From Pseudomonadota bacterium (lineage in GTDB: Bacteria > Pseudomonadota > Alphaproteobacteria > Micavibrionales > UBA2020), in assembly GCA_021849295.1 (NCBI GenBank), contig JAJZTA010000014.1, forward strand, positions 1 to 64,000: a DNA stretch of 64,000 bases, written 5' to 3'. The notes below the pieces were generated by a model, which was not told where the DNA came from, did no database searches, and was given only the letters and a program-made list of their open reading frames with translations. Made by a program: the position numbers and the translations under genes. Positions 16,210 to 23,386 of the stretch are shown one piece after another (the stretch's first letter is position 1; every line of letters starts with the position of its first letter).

Positions 16210-17595
16210 ATGAATAAAAAGTCCTTCAAATTCGTCGCCGTCATCGCCGCTCTTATGCTGCTCGGCACTTCTCTCGCAGCCATCGCAGACGCAGGCAACA
16301 GCGGGAAGAACAATCCTGACTCAAGCACCGACACTTATAAGCAACTGAATTTGTTCGGCGACGTTTTTGAAATGGTGCGCGCGGATTATGTCGATCCCAT
16401 CAGCGACAAGAAGCTGATCGAATACGCGCTCAACGGCATGCTCTCCAGTCTCGACCCGCATTCCTCCTACATGAACGCCAAGGAAGCCAAGGCGATGGAT
16501 GTCGAAAACACCGGCGAATTCGGCGGCCTCGGCATCGAAGTCACCATGGCCAACGGCGTCATCAAGGTCATCTCGCCGATCGACGACACGCCGGCGGCGC
16601 GCGCGGGCATGCAGGCCGGCGACCTGATCATCGAAATCGACGGCAAACCCGTCACCGGCATGAGCCTGAATGACGCCGTGAGCAAGATGCGCGGCAAGGT
16701 CGGTTCCAAAATCCTGCTGACCGTCATCCGCAAGGGCGAAAAGGCGCCGCTGAAAATCACCCTCACCCGCGCCGTGATCCAGATCAAATCGGTCAAATAC
16801 CGCGTCATCAACGGCAACGTCGGCTATATCCGCATTACCATGTTCAATGCGCAAACGCAGCCCGGCATGCTCAAAGCCTTCAAGTCCATCAGGAAAAAGA
16901 CCGGTAAAAAACTGATCGGATACGTTCTCGACCTCCGCAACAATCCGGGTGGTCTGCTCGATCAGGCCATCGCCGTGTCGGACGACTTCCTGAACAAGGG
17001 GGAGATCGTCTCGACCCGCGGCCGCAATTCCGACGACGACCGCGCCGACTATGCCACGCCGGGCGACATGGCCGACGGCCTGCCCGTCGTCGACCTGATC
17101 AACGGCGGCTCCGCCTCGGCTTCGGAAATCGTTTCCGGCGCCCTGCAGGACAACCACCGCGCCATCATCGTCGGCACGCAGTCCTTCGGCAAAGGCTCGG
17201 TGCAGACGTTGTTCAACGTTCCGGGCGGCGGCATGGTCCGCCTGACGACGGCACGCTACTTCACGCCGTCGGGCCGCTCCATTCAGGCGGAAGGCATCAC
17301 GCCGGATATCGTGATCAAACCCGCCAAGATCGTGGCCGACCAGAATCCGTTCCCGACGATCCACGAAGCAGACCTGAAAGGCGCGCTCAAAAACCCGGAC
17401 GGCACGCCTGTCAAGAAAAAGACGGACACCGCGGACGAGGACAAGAAACTGGAATCGGATTACCAGTTGCTGCGCGCCGTCGACCTTCTGCAGGGGATAT
17501 CGCTTTACAAGTCGAACATCTCCGGCGGCACCCCCGCAAAATCGTCTCCGACGCACGAGAAAGAGCACGCGCACGACCTGAATCTGAACAAATAG
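16210..17595 (+). CDS. ctpA: Carboxy-terminal processing protease (S41)
   Basis: This 461-aa periplasmic serine protease has a signal peptide, a PDZ domain (about 95-185, GLGIEVTMANGVIKVISPID and GMQAGDLIIEIDG) and an S41 catalytic core. The nucleophile lies in GGSASASEIVSGAL and the general base Lys in FGKGSVQT. It trims periplasmic or envelope proteins at exposed C-termini. The C-terminal tail is hydrophilic. Gene order with envC and yibQ is typical of the group. Confidence 0.95.
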   Translation: MNKKSFKFVAVIAALMLLGTSLAAIADAGNSGKNNPDSSTDTYKQLNLFGDVFEMVRADYVDPISDKKLIEYALNGMLSSLDPHSSYMNAKEAKAMDVENTGEFGGLGIEVTMANGVIKVISPIDDTPAARAGMQAGDLIIEIDGKPVTGMSLNDAVSKMRGKVGSKILLTVIRKGEKAPLKITLTRAVIQIKSVKYRVINGNVGYIRITMFNAQTQPGMLKAFKSIRKKTGKKLIGYVLDLRNNPGGLLDQAIAVSDDFLNKGEIVSTRGRNSDDDRADYATPGDMADGLPVVDLINGGSASASEIVSGALQDNHRAIIVGTQSFGKGSVQTLFNVPGGGMVRLTTARYFTPSGRSIQAEGITPDIVIKPAKIVADQNPFPTIHEADLKGALKNPDGTPVKKKTDTADEDKKLESDYQLLRAVDLLQGISLYKSNISGGTPAKSSPTHEKEHAHDLNLNK

Positions 17596-17602
17596 GGAGC
17601 GC

Positions 17603-18667
17603 ATGTTGAAAAGATGGACTGAAATATGGTCATCTTTTCCCGCGGCGCATAAAAGGCGTTGCACTCAGGGACTGGCAGCCTACGCGCTGCTGACCACCTT
17701 ATGCGTCCTGTGGATTTCGACGCAAGCCGGACGCACCCTTGAAAGCCTGCAGGCGGAGGTTCCTTCCGTGACGGCCACGGTCAGGAACGTTTACACGACG
17801 CCGCAGATCACGAGCGTTTCGGGCACAGCCGCGCCGCCGGCCAACCCGCTTCCGCCCGTCGTCGATGACGGCAGGACCTATATTTCCGTCATTATCTCCA
17901 ATCTCGGCCTGTCTTCTCTCGAAACGCAAAGGGCCATTGAAGACCTGCCCGCGCAGTTCACGCTGGCGTTCTCGCCTTATACCGGAGACGTACGTTCATG
18001 GGTCAGCAAGGCGGTGGCCGCAAACCACGAAGCGCTCATGCTTGTGCCGATGGAAACCGCCGACTACCCCGAGAACGACCCCGGCCCGCGCGCCCTGTCC
18101 TCGCGCCTCAGCGACAAGGCCAACAACGCCAATCTCGAGTGGCTCCTCTCCCGCGGCGACGGCACGGACGGCGTCATGAACATGATGGGCTCGCGCTACC
18201 TGACCGACAAGAAGAGGCTTTTCTCCACCTTCACGACCCTGCGCGGAAACGATGCCATGTTCATTGAAACGCCCGGCATCGAAGATTCAACCGCCTCTGC
18301 CGCAGCCGCGCAAACCGGCTTGCCTTTCATGCAGGCGAACCTGCGCATAGACAAGATACCCACGGACGATGCCATCAGCGACCAGCTCTCCAGACTGGAG
18401 AGCGATGCGCGCAAATACGGCTATGCCATCGGCATCGCCCAGCCCTATCCTGTCACGCTCAATATTCTGAAGGCATGGGCGGCCGGTCTTGCCGCAAAGG
18501 GAATCATTCTCGCACCGCTGAAGACCATCTGGAGGCATAAAAAGCATTATATTCCGAAGCCCTCCTCGCCCGCCACAGCCCCCGTCAAGGCCGCTGATGC
18601 GGCATCGCCCCCCGTCGCCGCGCCTAGTGCAGTGCCGCCCCCGCAATCGCAACTCAGGCAGCCCTGA
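17603..18667 (+). CDS. Divergent polysaccharide deacetylase family protein (YibQ-like)
   Basis: This 354-aa protein is anchored by one N-terminal helix (YALLTTLCVLWISTQ). The domain at about 95-315 matches the divergent deacetylase (YibQ) family: ISVIISNLGLSS, LPAQFTLAFSPY, HEALMLVPME and the ILAPLKTIW ending. A conserved NMMGSRYLTD segment is also present. The Asp/His metal site of true deacetylases is not evident, so the enzymatic role is uncertain. The tail is Pro/Ala-rich. AGGGAGC gives a good ribosome site. Confidence 0.85.
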   Translation: MLKRWTEIWSSFPAAHKRRCTQGLAAYALLTTLCVLWISTQAGRTLESLQAEVPSVTATVRNVYTTPQITSVSGTAAPPANPLPPVVDDGRTYISVIISNLGLSSLETQRAIEDLPAQFTLAFSPYTGDVRSWVSKAVAANHEALMLVPMETADYPENDPGPRALSSRLSDKANNANLEWLLSRGDGTDGVMNMMGSRYLTDKKRLFSTFTTLRGNDAMFIETPGIEDSTASAAAAQTGLPFMQANLRIDKIPTDDAISDQLSRLESDARKYGYAIGIAQPYPVTLNILKAWAAGLAAKGIILAPLKTIWRHKKHYIPKPSSPATAPVKAADAASPPVAAPSAVPPPQSQLRQP

Positions 18668-18668
18668 C

Positions 18669-19184
18669 ATGACGGAAAACGAAAACACTCAAACTTCCAG
18701 GATTTACCGGCAAGGCGTCGGCATTGTCCTGTTCAACGCCGAGGGACATGTCCTGATTGCCGAGCGACTCGACAACCCCAACGGCTGGCAAATGCCGCAG
18801 GGAGGCATCGACGAAGGCGAAGCGCCCGAAGCCGCCGTCTTCCGCGAAATGGAAGAGGAAATCGGCACGCGCAACGCCGAGATCCTCGGCATGATGCACG
18901 ACTGGATATGCTACGATTTTCCGCCCGCTCTCAGCGAGAGGCTCTGGGACGGTAAATACTGCGGCCAGAGGCAAAAATGGATCGCCCTGCGCTTTCTCGG
19001 CACCGACGACGAGATCGACCTGACCACCCACGACGAGCCGGAGTTCGCCAACTGGAAATGGGTTCCGTTCGACGAACTGACCCAATATGCGGTGCCCTTC
19101 AAGCGCACTGTCTACGCGCATGTGGTGAAAGAGTTCTCGCGCTACGCCACGCCGCTACAAAAAGCCGCAGCGGAAAAAAACTGA
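18669..19184 (+). CDS. rppH: RNA 5'-pyrophosphohydrolase
   Basis: This 171-aa Nudix hydrolase removes pyrophosphate from mRNA 5' ends, starting RNase E-dependent decay. The complete Nudix box is seen as GGIDEGE followed by AVFREMEEEIG (residues about 42-64). The RppH-specific GWQMPQGG and the GQRQKWIALRF strand are also present. The start at 18669 lies one base after the stop of the deacetylase-like gene. It ends the plus-strand run that begins with nadD. Confidence 0.93.
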   Translation: MTENENTQTSRIYRQGVGIVLFNAEGHVLIAERLDNPNGWQMPQGGIDEGEAPEAAVFREMEEEIGTRNAEILGMMHDWICYDFPPALSERLWDGKYCGQRQKWIALRFLGTDDEIDLTTHDEPEFANWKWVPFDELTQYAVPFKRTVYAHVVKEFSRYATPLQKAAAEKN

Positions 19185-19185
19185 T

Positions 19186-19668
19186 TTATTTTACGTCATT
19201 GAAGTAAGGATGCAGCACTCTGTCGCCAACGGCGATGCCGAGCGCTTTTGCCCGTCCGCCGTTGATTTCAATGACGCCGCTGACCGGCCCGTCGGACGGA
19301 ATCGCCGTCAGGTCTTTCGGGACCGCGTTCGCGTGAATATGCTTGATAATGCCGTCAGGCGCGACAAACAGCATGTCGAGAGGTATCAGCGTGTTCTTCA
19401 TCCAGAAGACGACCGGCGCCGTCTGGTTCATCTCGAACAGCATGCCGTGGTCCGGCGCCATTTTTGTGCGGAACATCAGTCCCATTTCCTGCTCCTGCGG
19501 CGTGGACGCGATTTCCACCTGAAAATCGTGTTTGACACCGTTCTTGCCGACAATCACGAGCTTTTGGGTATGGATTTCGCCATCCGCCTTGTCGGAAAAA
19601 TAAAACATCCCCGCCAGGGCGACGCAGAAGAAAAAGACGGCGTTCATCAATATTTTCGATGTTTTCAT
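19186..19668 (-). CDS. DUF192 family exported protein
   Basis: This 160-aa protein has an N-terminal membrane anchor or signal (ILMNAVFFFCVALAGMFYF) and the DUF192 fold: VEIASTPQEQEMGLMFRTKM, GMLFEMNQTAPVVFWMKNT, LDMLFVAPDG and a closing VIEINGGRAKALGI. The function of this family is not established. The start at 19668 has GAGAGG at good spacing; the longer frame to 19788 would overlap the metallophosphoesterase gene. Its end abuts rppH convergently. Confidence 0.85.
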   Translation of the reverse strand: MKTSKILMNAVFFFCVALAGMFYFSDKADGEIHTQKLVIVGKNGVKHDFQVEIASTPQEQEMGLMFRTKMAPDHGMLFEMNQTAPVVFWMKNTLIPLDMLFVAPDGIIKHIHANAVPKDLTAIPSDGPVSGVIEINGGRAKALGIAVGDRVLHPYFNDVK

Positions 19669-19684
19669 GTGACCTCTCAAAAAA

Positions 19685-20506
19685 TCATGTTTCCGCAGGC
19701 AGCGCTTGCGACAATCTTCCGCCCATCCTGAAGGATTCGATGCCTTTGCACAATCCCGTGGACGGATCGATATCAACCATTGTTCCACACAACGTCACCG
19801 GCCCCCCTTCAGCGGGGCGCAGCCGCTCGCCGGGCATCTTGCGCGTAAACCTGTGAATGGCGATAGACGAATCCATGCCGATGACGCTGTCGTAATTGCC
19901 GCACATGCCGGCATCCGTCTGGTAGCCGGTGCCTTTGGGCAGGATTTGCGCGTCCGCCGTCGGGATATGCGTGTGCGTGCCGACGACAAACGATGCGCGG
20001 CCGTCGCAATATTGCGCCATGGCCATTTTCTCGCTGTTGGCTTCGGCGTGCATGTCGATGACGATGGCGTTCACCTGCACGCCCATGCGGTGCGTATTGC
20101 AGATTTTATCGACGGCGGCGAAAGGGTCGTCCAGCGCGTCCATGAACAGCCTGCCCATCGCGTTGACGACGAGAAGCTTGTGGCCGTGCGCCGTCCCGAT
20201 AACATACGTGCCGCGCCCCGGCGTGCTTTCGGGGAAATTGACCGGACGTAGCAGTTTCGGATCGCCAGAAATGTAGGGGATAATCTCGCGTTGGTCCCAA
20301 ATATGGTTTCCGGTCGTGATGCAGTCCACGCCCGCCTTGTAAAGATCGTTGCAAATCTGGGCGGTGATGCCGAAGCCGTGCGCCGCGTTTTCACCGTTGA
20401 CGATGACGGCGTCCAGTTTGTATTTGGTGCGCAGCTCCGGAAGACGCGCCATCACTTCATCGCGCGCGTCACGTCCGACAATGTCTCCCAGAAAAAGCAG
20501 TCTCAT
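19685..20506 (-). CDS. YmdB-type metallophosphoesterase
   Basis: This 273-aa protein belongs to the TIGR00282 metallophosphoesterase group (YmdB in Bacillus, a cyclic-nucleotide phosphodiesterase). The metal-binding motifs are clear: FLGDIVGRDARDE, VNGENAAHGFG, TTGNHIWDQREI, DMHAEANSEK and VVGTHTHIPTADA. It overlaps the 5-FCL gene by four bases and should be cotranslated. Confidence 0.92.
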   Translation of the reverse strand: MRLLFLGDIVGRDARDEVMARLPELRTKYKLDAVIVNGENAAHGFGITAQICNDLYKAGVDCITTGNHIWDQREIIPYISGDPKLLRPVNFPESTPGRGTYVIGTAHGHKLLVVNAMGRLFMDALDDPFAAVDKICNTHRMGVQVNAIVIDMHAEANSEKMAMAQYCDGRASFVVGTHTHIPTADAQILPKGTGYQTDAGMCGNYDSVIGMDSSIAIHRFTRKMPGERLRPAEGGPVTLCGTMVDIDPSTGLCKGIESFRMGGRLSQALPAET

Positions 20507-21078
20507 TTGTACATGTTTCCGTCCGTTATGATGACGTCCACCTTGATGTCGTTTCCGTCACGCGGCAGTCCTTCCTTGTAGTGCTGCATCTCGTAGGCCA
20601 GTCCGATTGTCCGCACAGGCTTCTGCTTCTTCAAACGGACGATCGTGCGGTCGTAAAAACCGCCCCCATAACCGAGGCGGTAGCCTTGCGCATCGAACGC
20701 CAGCACCGGCACCAGCAAAACATCCGGCATGACCGCTTCGTCGCCCGCCACAGGCTCCTGAAGGCCATATTTTCCCGTGATCATCTGCACGTCCTCGTCC
20801 CAGTGGCGGAACAACAGCGGCGCGCCGTCTCCCACCACATGCGGCAAAGCGCAGTTATGCCCTTTGGCCAAAAGCGCGCGCAAAATCAGCAACGCATCCA
20901 CCTCGCCCTTGACGGGCCAGTAGCCGGCGACGATAGCGCCTGTTTCCAGCTGCACATCCTTGAAAAACCTGTCGCAGATGGCTTCTGCCGCCGCGATCCT
21001 TTTGTTCGGCAGCATCTGCAGCCGCCGTTCGAGATACGACTGACGCAAGGCCGGTTTTGTAGGGAGGTGCAGTGTCAC
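20503..21078 (-). CDS. 5-formyltetrahydrofolate cyclo-ligase
   Basis: This 191-aa enzyme converts 5-formyl-THF to 5,10-methenyl-THF with ATP. The signature GYGGGFYDRTI (about 135-145) and LLVPVLAFDAQGYRLG are present, with a basic N-terminal ATP-binding segment (RQSYLERR). The start is GTG at 21078. The gene lies 31 bp after the 3' end of the predicted 6S RNA, the same arrangement as ssrS-ygfA in E. coli, so it is probably transcribed by read-through from the 6S promoter. Confidence 0.93.
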   Translation of the reverse strand: MTLHLPTKPALRQSYLERRLQMLPNKRIAAAEAICDRFFKDVQLETGAIVAGYWPVKGEVDALLILRALLAKGHNCALPHVVGDGAPLLFRHWDEDVQMITGKYGLQEPVAGDEAVMPDVLLVPVLAFDAQGYRLGYGGGFYDRTIVRLKKQKPVRTIGLAYEMQHYKEGLPRDGNDIKVDVIITDGNMYK

Positions 21079-21108
21079 GCGCGGCTTTCTCTTTAAACCA
21101 AAAGAAGC

Positions 21109-21270
21109 GGAAGACTGCCACCTGAGCCGTCGACGGGGTTATCCGCTAGGCCCTGTAAAACAGGGGGGTGCCATATAATCAGACCACGGTCTGAACAGGG
21201 ACGGCTCCCGATCTAACGATCATCGGCCTCTGGGACAGTGCTGTCTTATCGAACTCTGCAGCAGCCTTCC
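21109..21270 (-). ncRNA. ssrS: 6S RNA (SsrS)
   Basis: There is no gene here, and the position between zapA and the 5-FCL gene is the conserved 6S locus. The two ends of a 162-nt minus-strand segment form a long closing stem: the first 13 bases (GGAAGGCUGCUGC) pair with the last 14 (GGUGGCAGUCUUCC) with only G-U deviations. Inside are further helices, such as CCCUGUUUUACAGGG. A promoter sits exactly upstream. 6S RNA mimics an open promoter and sequesters housekeeping RNA polymerase. The boundaries are inferred from the stem and promoter. Confidence 0.82.
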
Positions 21271-21277
21271 GGAAATG

Positions 21278-21306
21278 AATATAGGCGTACAGGCGCCGAG
21301 AATCAA
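21278..21306 (-). promoter_or_regulatory. Predicted promoter of 6S RNA
   Basis: On the minus strand TTGATT (21306-21301) and TATATT (21283-21278) are 17 bp apart. The expected start, seven bases downstream, falls at the 5' end of the closing stem of 6S RNA. Confidence 0.65.
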
Positions 21307-21313
21307 CAAACTC

Positions 21314-21700
21314 TTAAGAGGCCTGCATCACGCGGGTGGCAACCCCTTCAATTCGCTTGGTTATCTGTTCCAGAACTTTCAGGACGGCCTGTTCTTCCTC
21401 GCGGTCGATGGCAGGCTGCGGCGCCACAGGCGCGGCTGCGGGCGCAGCGGCGGCGCTCCCGCGCGAGGCGCGCAACGCCGGCGCGGGAGCATGCCCTTCG
21501 CGGGAGTCAAAAAGCTCGTCGGCCAGCACCAGAGACGTCAGGACCATCAGGTGCGCGTCATTGTATGCGGCGCCCGCGCGCGAAATCTGTTGCAGTCTCT
21601 CGTCGATATAGGTCGCCAGATCGACAATGCGGCCTTCCTGTCCGTTATCGCAGGAAATGTCGTAGGAACGTCCGTTGATATAGATTGTTACCTCAGCCAC
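21314..21700 (-). CDS. zapA: Cell division protein ZapA
   Basis: ZapA cross-links FtsZ filaments at midcell. The 128-aa product has the ZapA N-terminal domain (MAEVTIYINGRSYDISCDNG, then VDLATYIDERLQQI and HLMVLTSLVLADEL). An Ala/Pro-rich linker (about 68-97) joins it to a C-terminal coiled coil (EEEQAVLKVLEQITKRIEG). The linker is longer than in E. coli. It starts 5 bp after the upstream coiled-coil gene ends. Confidence 0.88.
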   Translation of the reverse strand: MAEVTIYINGRSYDISCDNGQEGRIVDLATYIDERLQQISRAGAAYNDAHLMVLTSLVLADELFDSREGHAPAPALRASRGSAAAAPAAAPVAPQPAIDREEEQAVLKVLEQITKRIEGVATRVMQAS

Positions 21701-21704
21701 GGAT

Positions 21705-21923
21705 TTATGCCTCCTCGGTTAAAAGCATTTCAAGACGGTTGATCGTTTGGTCGAGCTTGGCGGCGATCTTGCGATTCACTTCGCGCTCGTTGCGCGCACT
21801 CAAATCGAGCTGCGGTTCCACCTTCTGTTTTTTAATGGACTGAAAGCGCTTTTCAACAGCTATCTCAAGGTGCCCCAAGGCCTTATCCAGATTCTCTAGG
21901 GCTGGTTTCAGTGCAGATTTCAT
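21705..21923 (-). CDS. Small coiled-coil protein (DUF4164-like)
   Basis: This 72-aa, highly charged helical protein has heptad-like Leu/Ile spacing (LENLDKALGHLEIAVEKRF, LDQTINRLEMLL). Alphaproteobacteria often carry a DUF4164-type coiled coil just before zapA, and this matches in place and character. I chose the start at 21923 (MKSALKPALEN) because of AGGGA upstream. A frame to 21974 adds a non-conserved leader. Confidence 0.65.
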   Translation of the reverse strand: MKSALKPALENLDKALGHLEIAVEKRFQSIKKQKVEPQLDLSARNEREVNRKIAAKLDQTINRLEMLLTEEA

Positions 21924-22133
21924 GGCGAATCCCTGTTCACTTCGATGGAATGTTTTTTGTAATGATCTCAGCATAAAATTCCTGAAGCCTCACGTCAATT
22001 GATATAAAAATTTTAGAGCGCATTGATCACAGCCCTGTGGATAAAATTGATCGATGATGCAGTCTATTCGTCCTCGCTCCTGTTTCATTTTTTAAAAATG
22101 TGATAAGAAAATAATATAACTCTTTATGCTGGA

Positions 22134-22967
22134 ATGGAAATGAGCGAAAAAGTGCCGAGCCCGAACCCTGAAGAGCTGATCCCCGCCGTCGAACAGATCG
22201 CAAGACAAGCCGGCCACGCCGTCATGGAACTCTTTGACCGCGCAAAAGTCTACGCGAAAGCGGACGGCAGCAGCGTGACGGACGCCGATCTTGCAGCGGA
22301 AAACATTATACTTCCGGCATTACAGAAAATTACGCCGCAGGTGCCTATCATATCGGAAGAACGCGTCGCCGACGGAAACATCCCCGACTTCTCCGCAGGC
22401 ACTTTCTGGACGGTCGACCCCATCGACGGCACGCAGGAATACATCGACAGAACAGACGGATTCGTGGTGGCGATAGGCCTTGTCAGCGGCAACAAACCCG
22501 CTCTGGGCGTCGTCTACCATCCGTCGCTCGACCTGCTTTACAGCGCCGCCGGCAGCGGCACAGCCAGCAAAACTGATGCAGACGGAAAAAGGACTCCCCT
22601 TACAGCCGACACCGCGAATGCTCCTGCGCCGCGCGTTTTACTGCAAAAGAAATACGCCCATTTGCCGCAGATCAGAGACTATCTCGCTAAGCGTTTCAAA
22701 GACCGGCCCATACGGGAGGACACGGAGACAGGCATTTTCCGCCCCTGCCAAATCGCGGAGGGACTGGCGGACCTGTTTGTCTTCTGTACGGCCAAACCGC
22801 AAGGCCGTATCGCCTTCTGGGACGTCGCACCGGGGCAGGCCATTATTGAAGCAATGGGTGGGCATGTCGAAACGCTGGACGGACAGCCGTTTCTCTACGA
22901 TGCCTCGGACTGCCTCGTTCCGGCGCATATCGCTCTTTCACCTTTGCGTGCCGCTCAAGGTTTTTAA
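22134..22967 (+). CDS. cysQ: 3'(2'),5'-bisphosphate nucleotidase (CysQ-like)
   Basis: This 277-aa Mg-dependent, Li-sensitive-type phosphatase of the inositol monophosphatase superfamily has PIISEER with the first metal-binding Glu, the core WTVDPIDGTQEYIDRTDGF and WDVAPGQAIIEAMGG. The DGTQEYI variant points to the CysQ/PAP-phosphatase group, which recycles adenosine 3',5'-bisphosphate from sulfur metabolism; an inositol or histidinol phosphatase is less likely. A TATAAC at 22115-22120 lies only 14 bp before the start, so any 5' leader is very short. Confidence 0.85.
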   Translation: MEMSEKVPSPNPEELIPAVEQIARQAGHAVMELFDRAKVYAKADGSSVTDADLAAENIILPALQKITPQVPIISEERVADGNIPDFSAGTFWTVDPIDGTQEYIDRTDGFVVAIGLVSGNKPALGVVYHPSLDLLYSAAGSGTASKTDADGKRTPLTADTANAPAPRVLLQKKYAHLPQIRDYLAKRFKDRPIREDTETGIFRPCQIAEGLADLFVFCTAKPQGRIAFWDVAPGQAIIEAMGGHVETLDGQPFLYDASDCLVPAHIALSPLRAAQGF

Positions 22968-22975
22968 CATGCACA

Positions 22976-23006
22976 CAGGGCAGACCGCATAATACGGCCT
23001 GCCCTG
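22976..23006. terminator. Hairpin between convergent genes
   Basis: CAGGGCAG (22976-22983) pairs perfectly with CTGCCCTG (22999-23006), with an inner CCG/CGG pair and an AT-rich loop. It lies between the convergent cysQ-like gene and the 114-aa gene and could end transcription from both sides. No T-run follows, so it is not a canonical intrinsic terminator. Confidence 0.5.
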
Positions 23007-23025
23007 CAGCATTATATATAGGCTA

Positions 23026-23370
23026 TTATTCGCCTTTTTTAACTTCTTTGAAGAAGGTTCTGACGGTCGCGTTTCTCTGGCATATCTTTTCGATATCCGC
23101 ATCCGTCATCATCGCACCGATCGGAATGAAGATAACCTTCGCATCGGCGCTTTGCATGGTCTCTTCAAGCTCCAGCAAAGTGCTGACAACGGAAACCTTG
23201 TCGTCACGCCTGATCGTCGTGCTTTCCCACCCCTGCTCGACTGGAAACAACCGGCTGCCATGCGGCAGGAACTTGCATCCCCGCTCCATGGCATTCTGCT
23301 GCGCGGCAACAGACGCGGTTTTCTCCAGAAGATCGGCGGGGGGGGAGGTTTTACGTCCCTCACCCGTCAT
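23026..23370 (-). CDS. Hypothetical 114-aa protein, third gene of the AAA/VWA cluster
   Basis: The family is not recognised. The protein is soluble, with a basic N-terminal part and an alpha/beta C-terminal part (AKVIFIPIGAMMTDADIEKI, then CQRNATVRTFFKEVKKGE). It starts 16 bp after the AAA+ gene on the same strand and ends at the hairpin, so it is the last gene of that unit and may be an accessory subunit or adaptor. Confidence 0.6.
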   Translation of the reverse strand: MTGEGRKTSPPADLLEKTASVAAQQNAMERGCKFLPHGSRLFPVEQGWESTTIRRDDKVSVVSTLLELEETMQSADAKVIFIPIGAMMTDADIEKICQRNATVRTFFKEVKKGE

Positions 23371-23386
23371 GTGATCCTCCTAAGCC

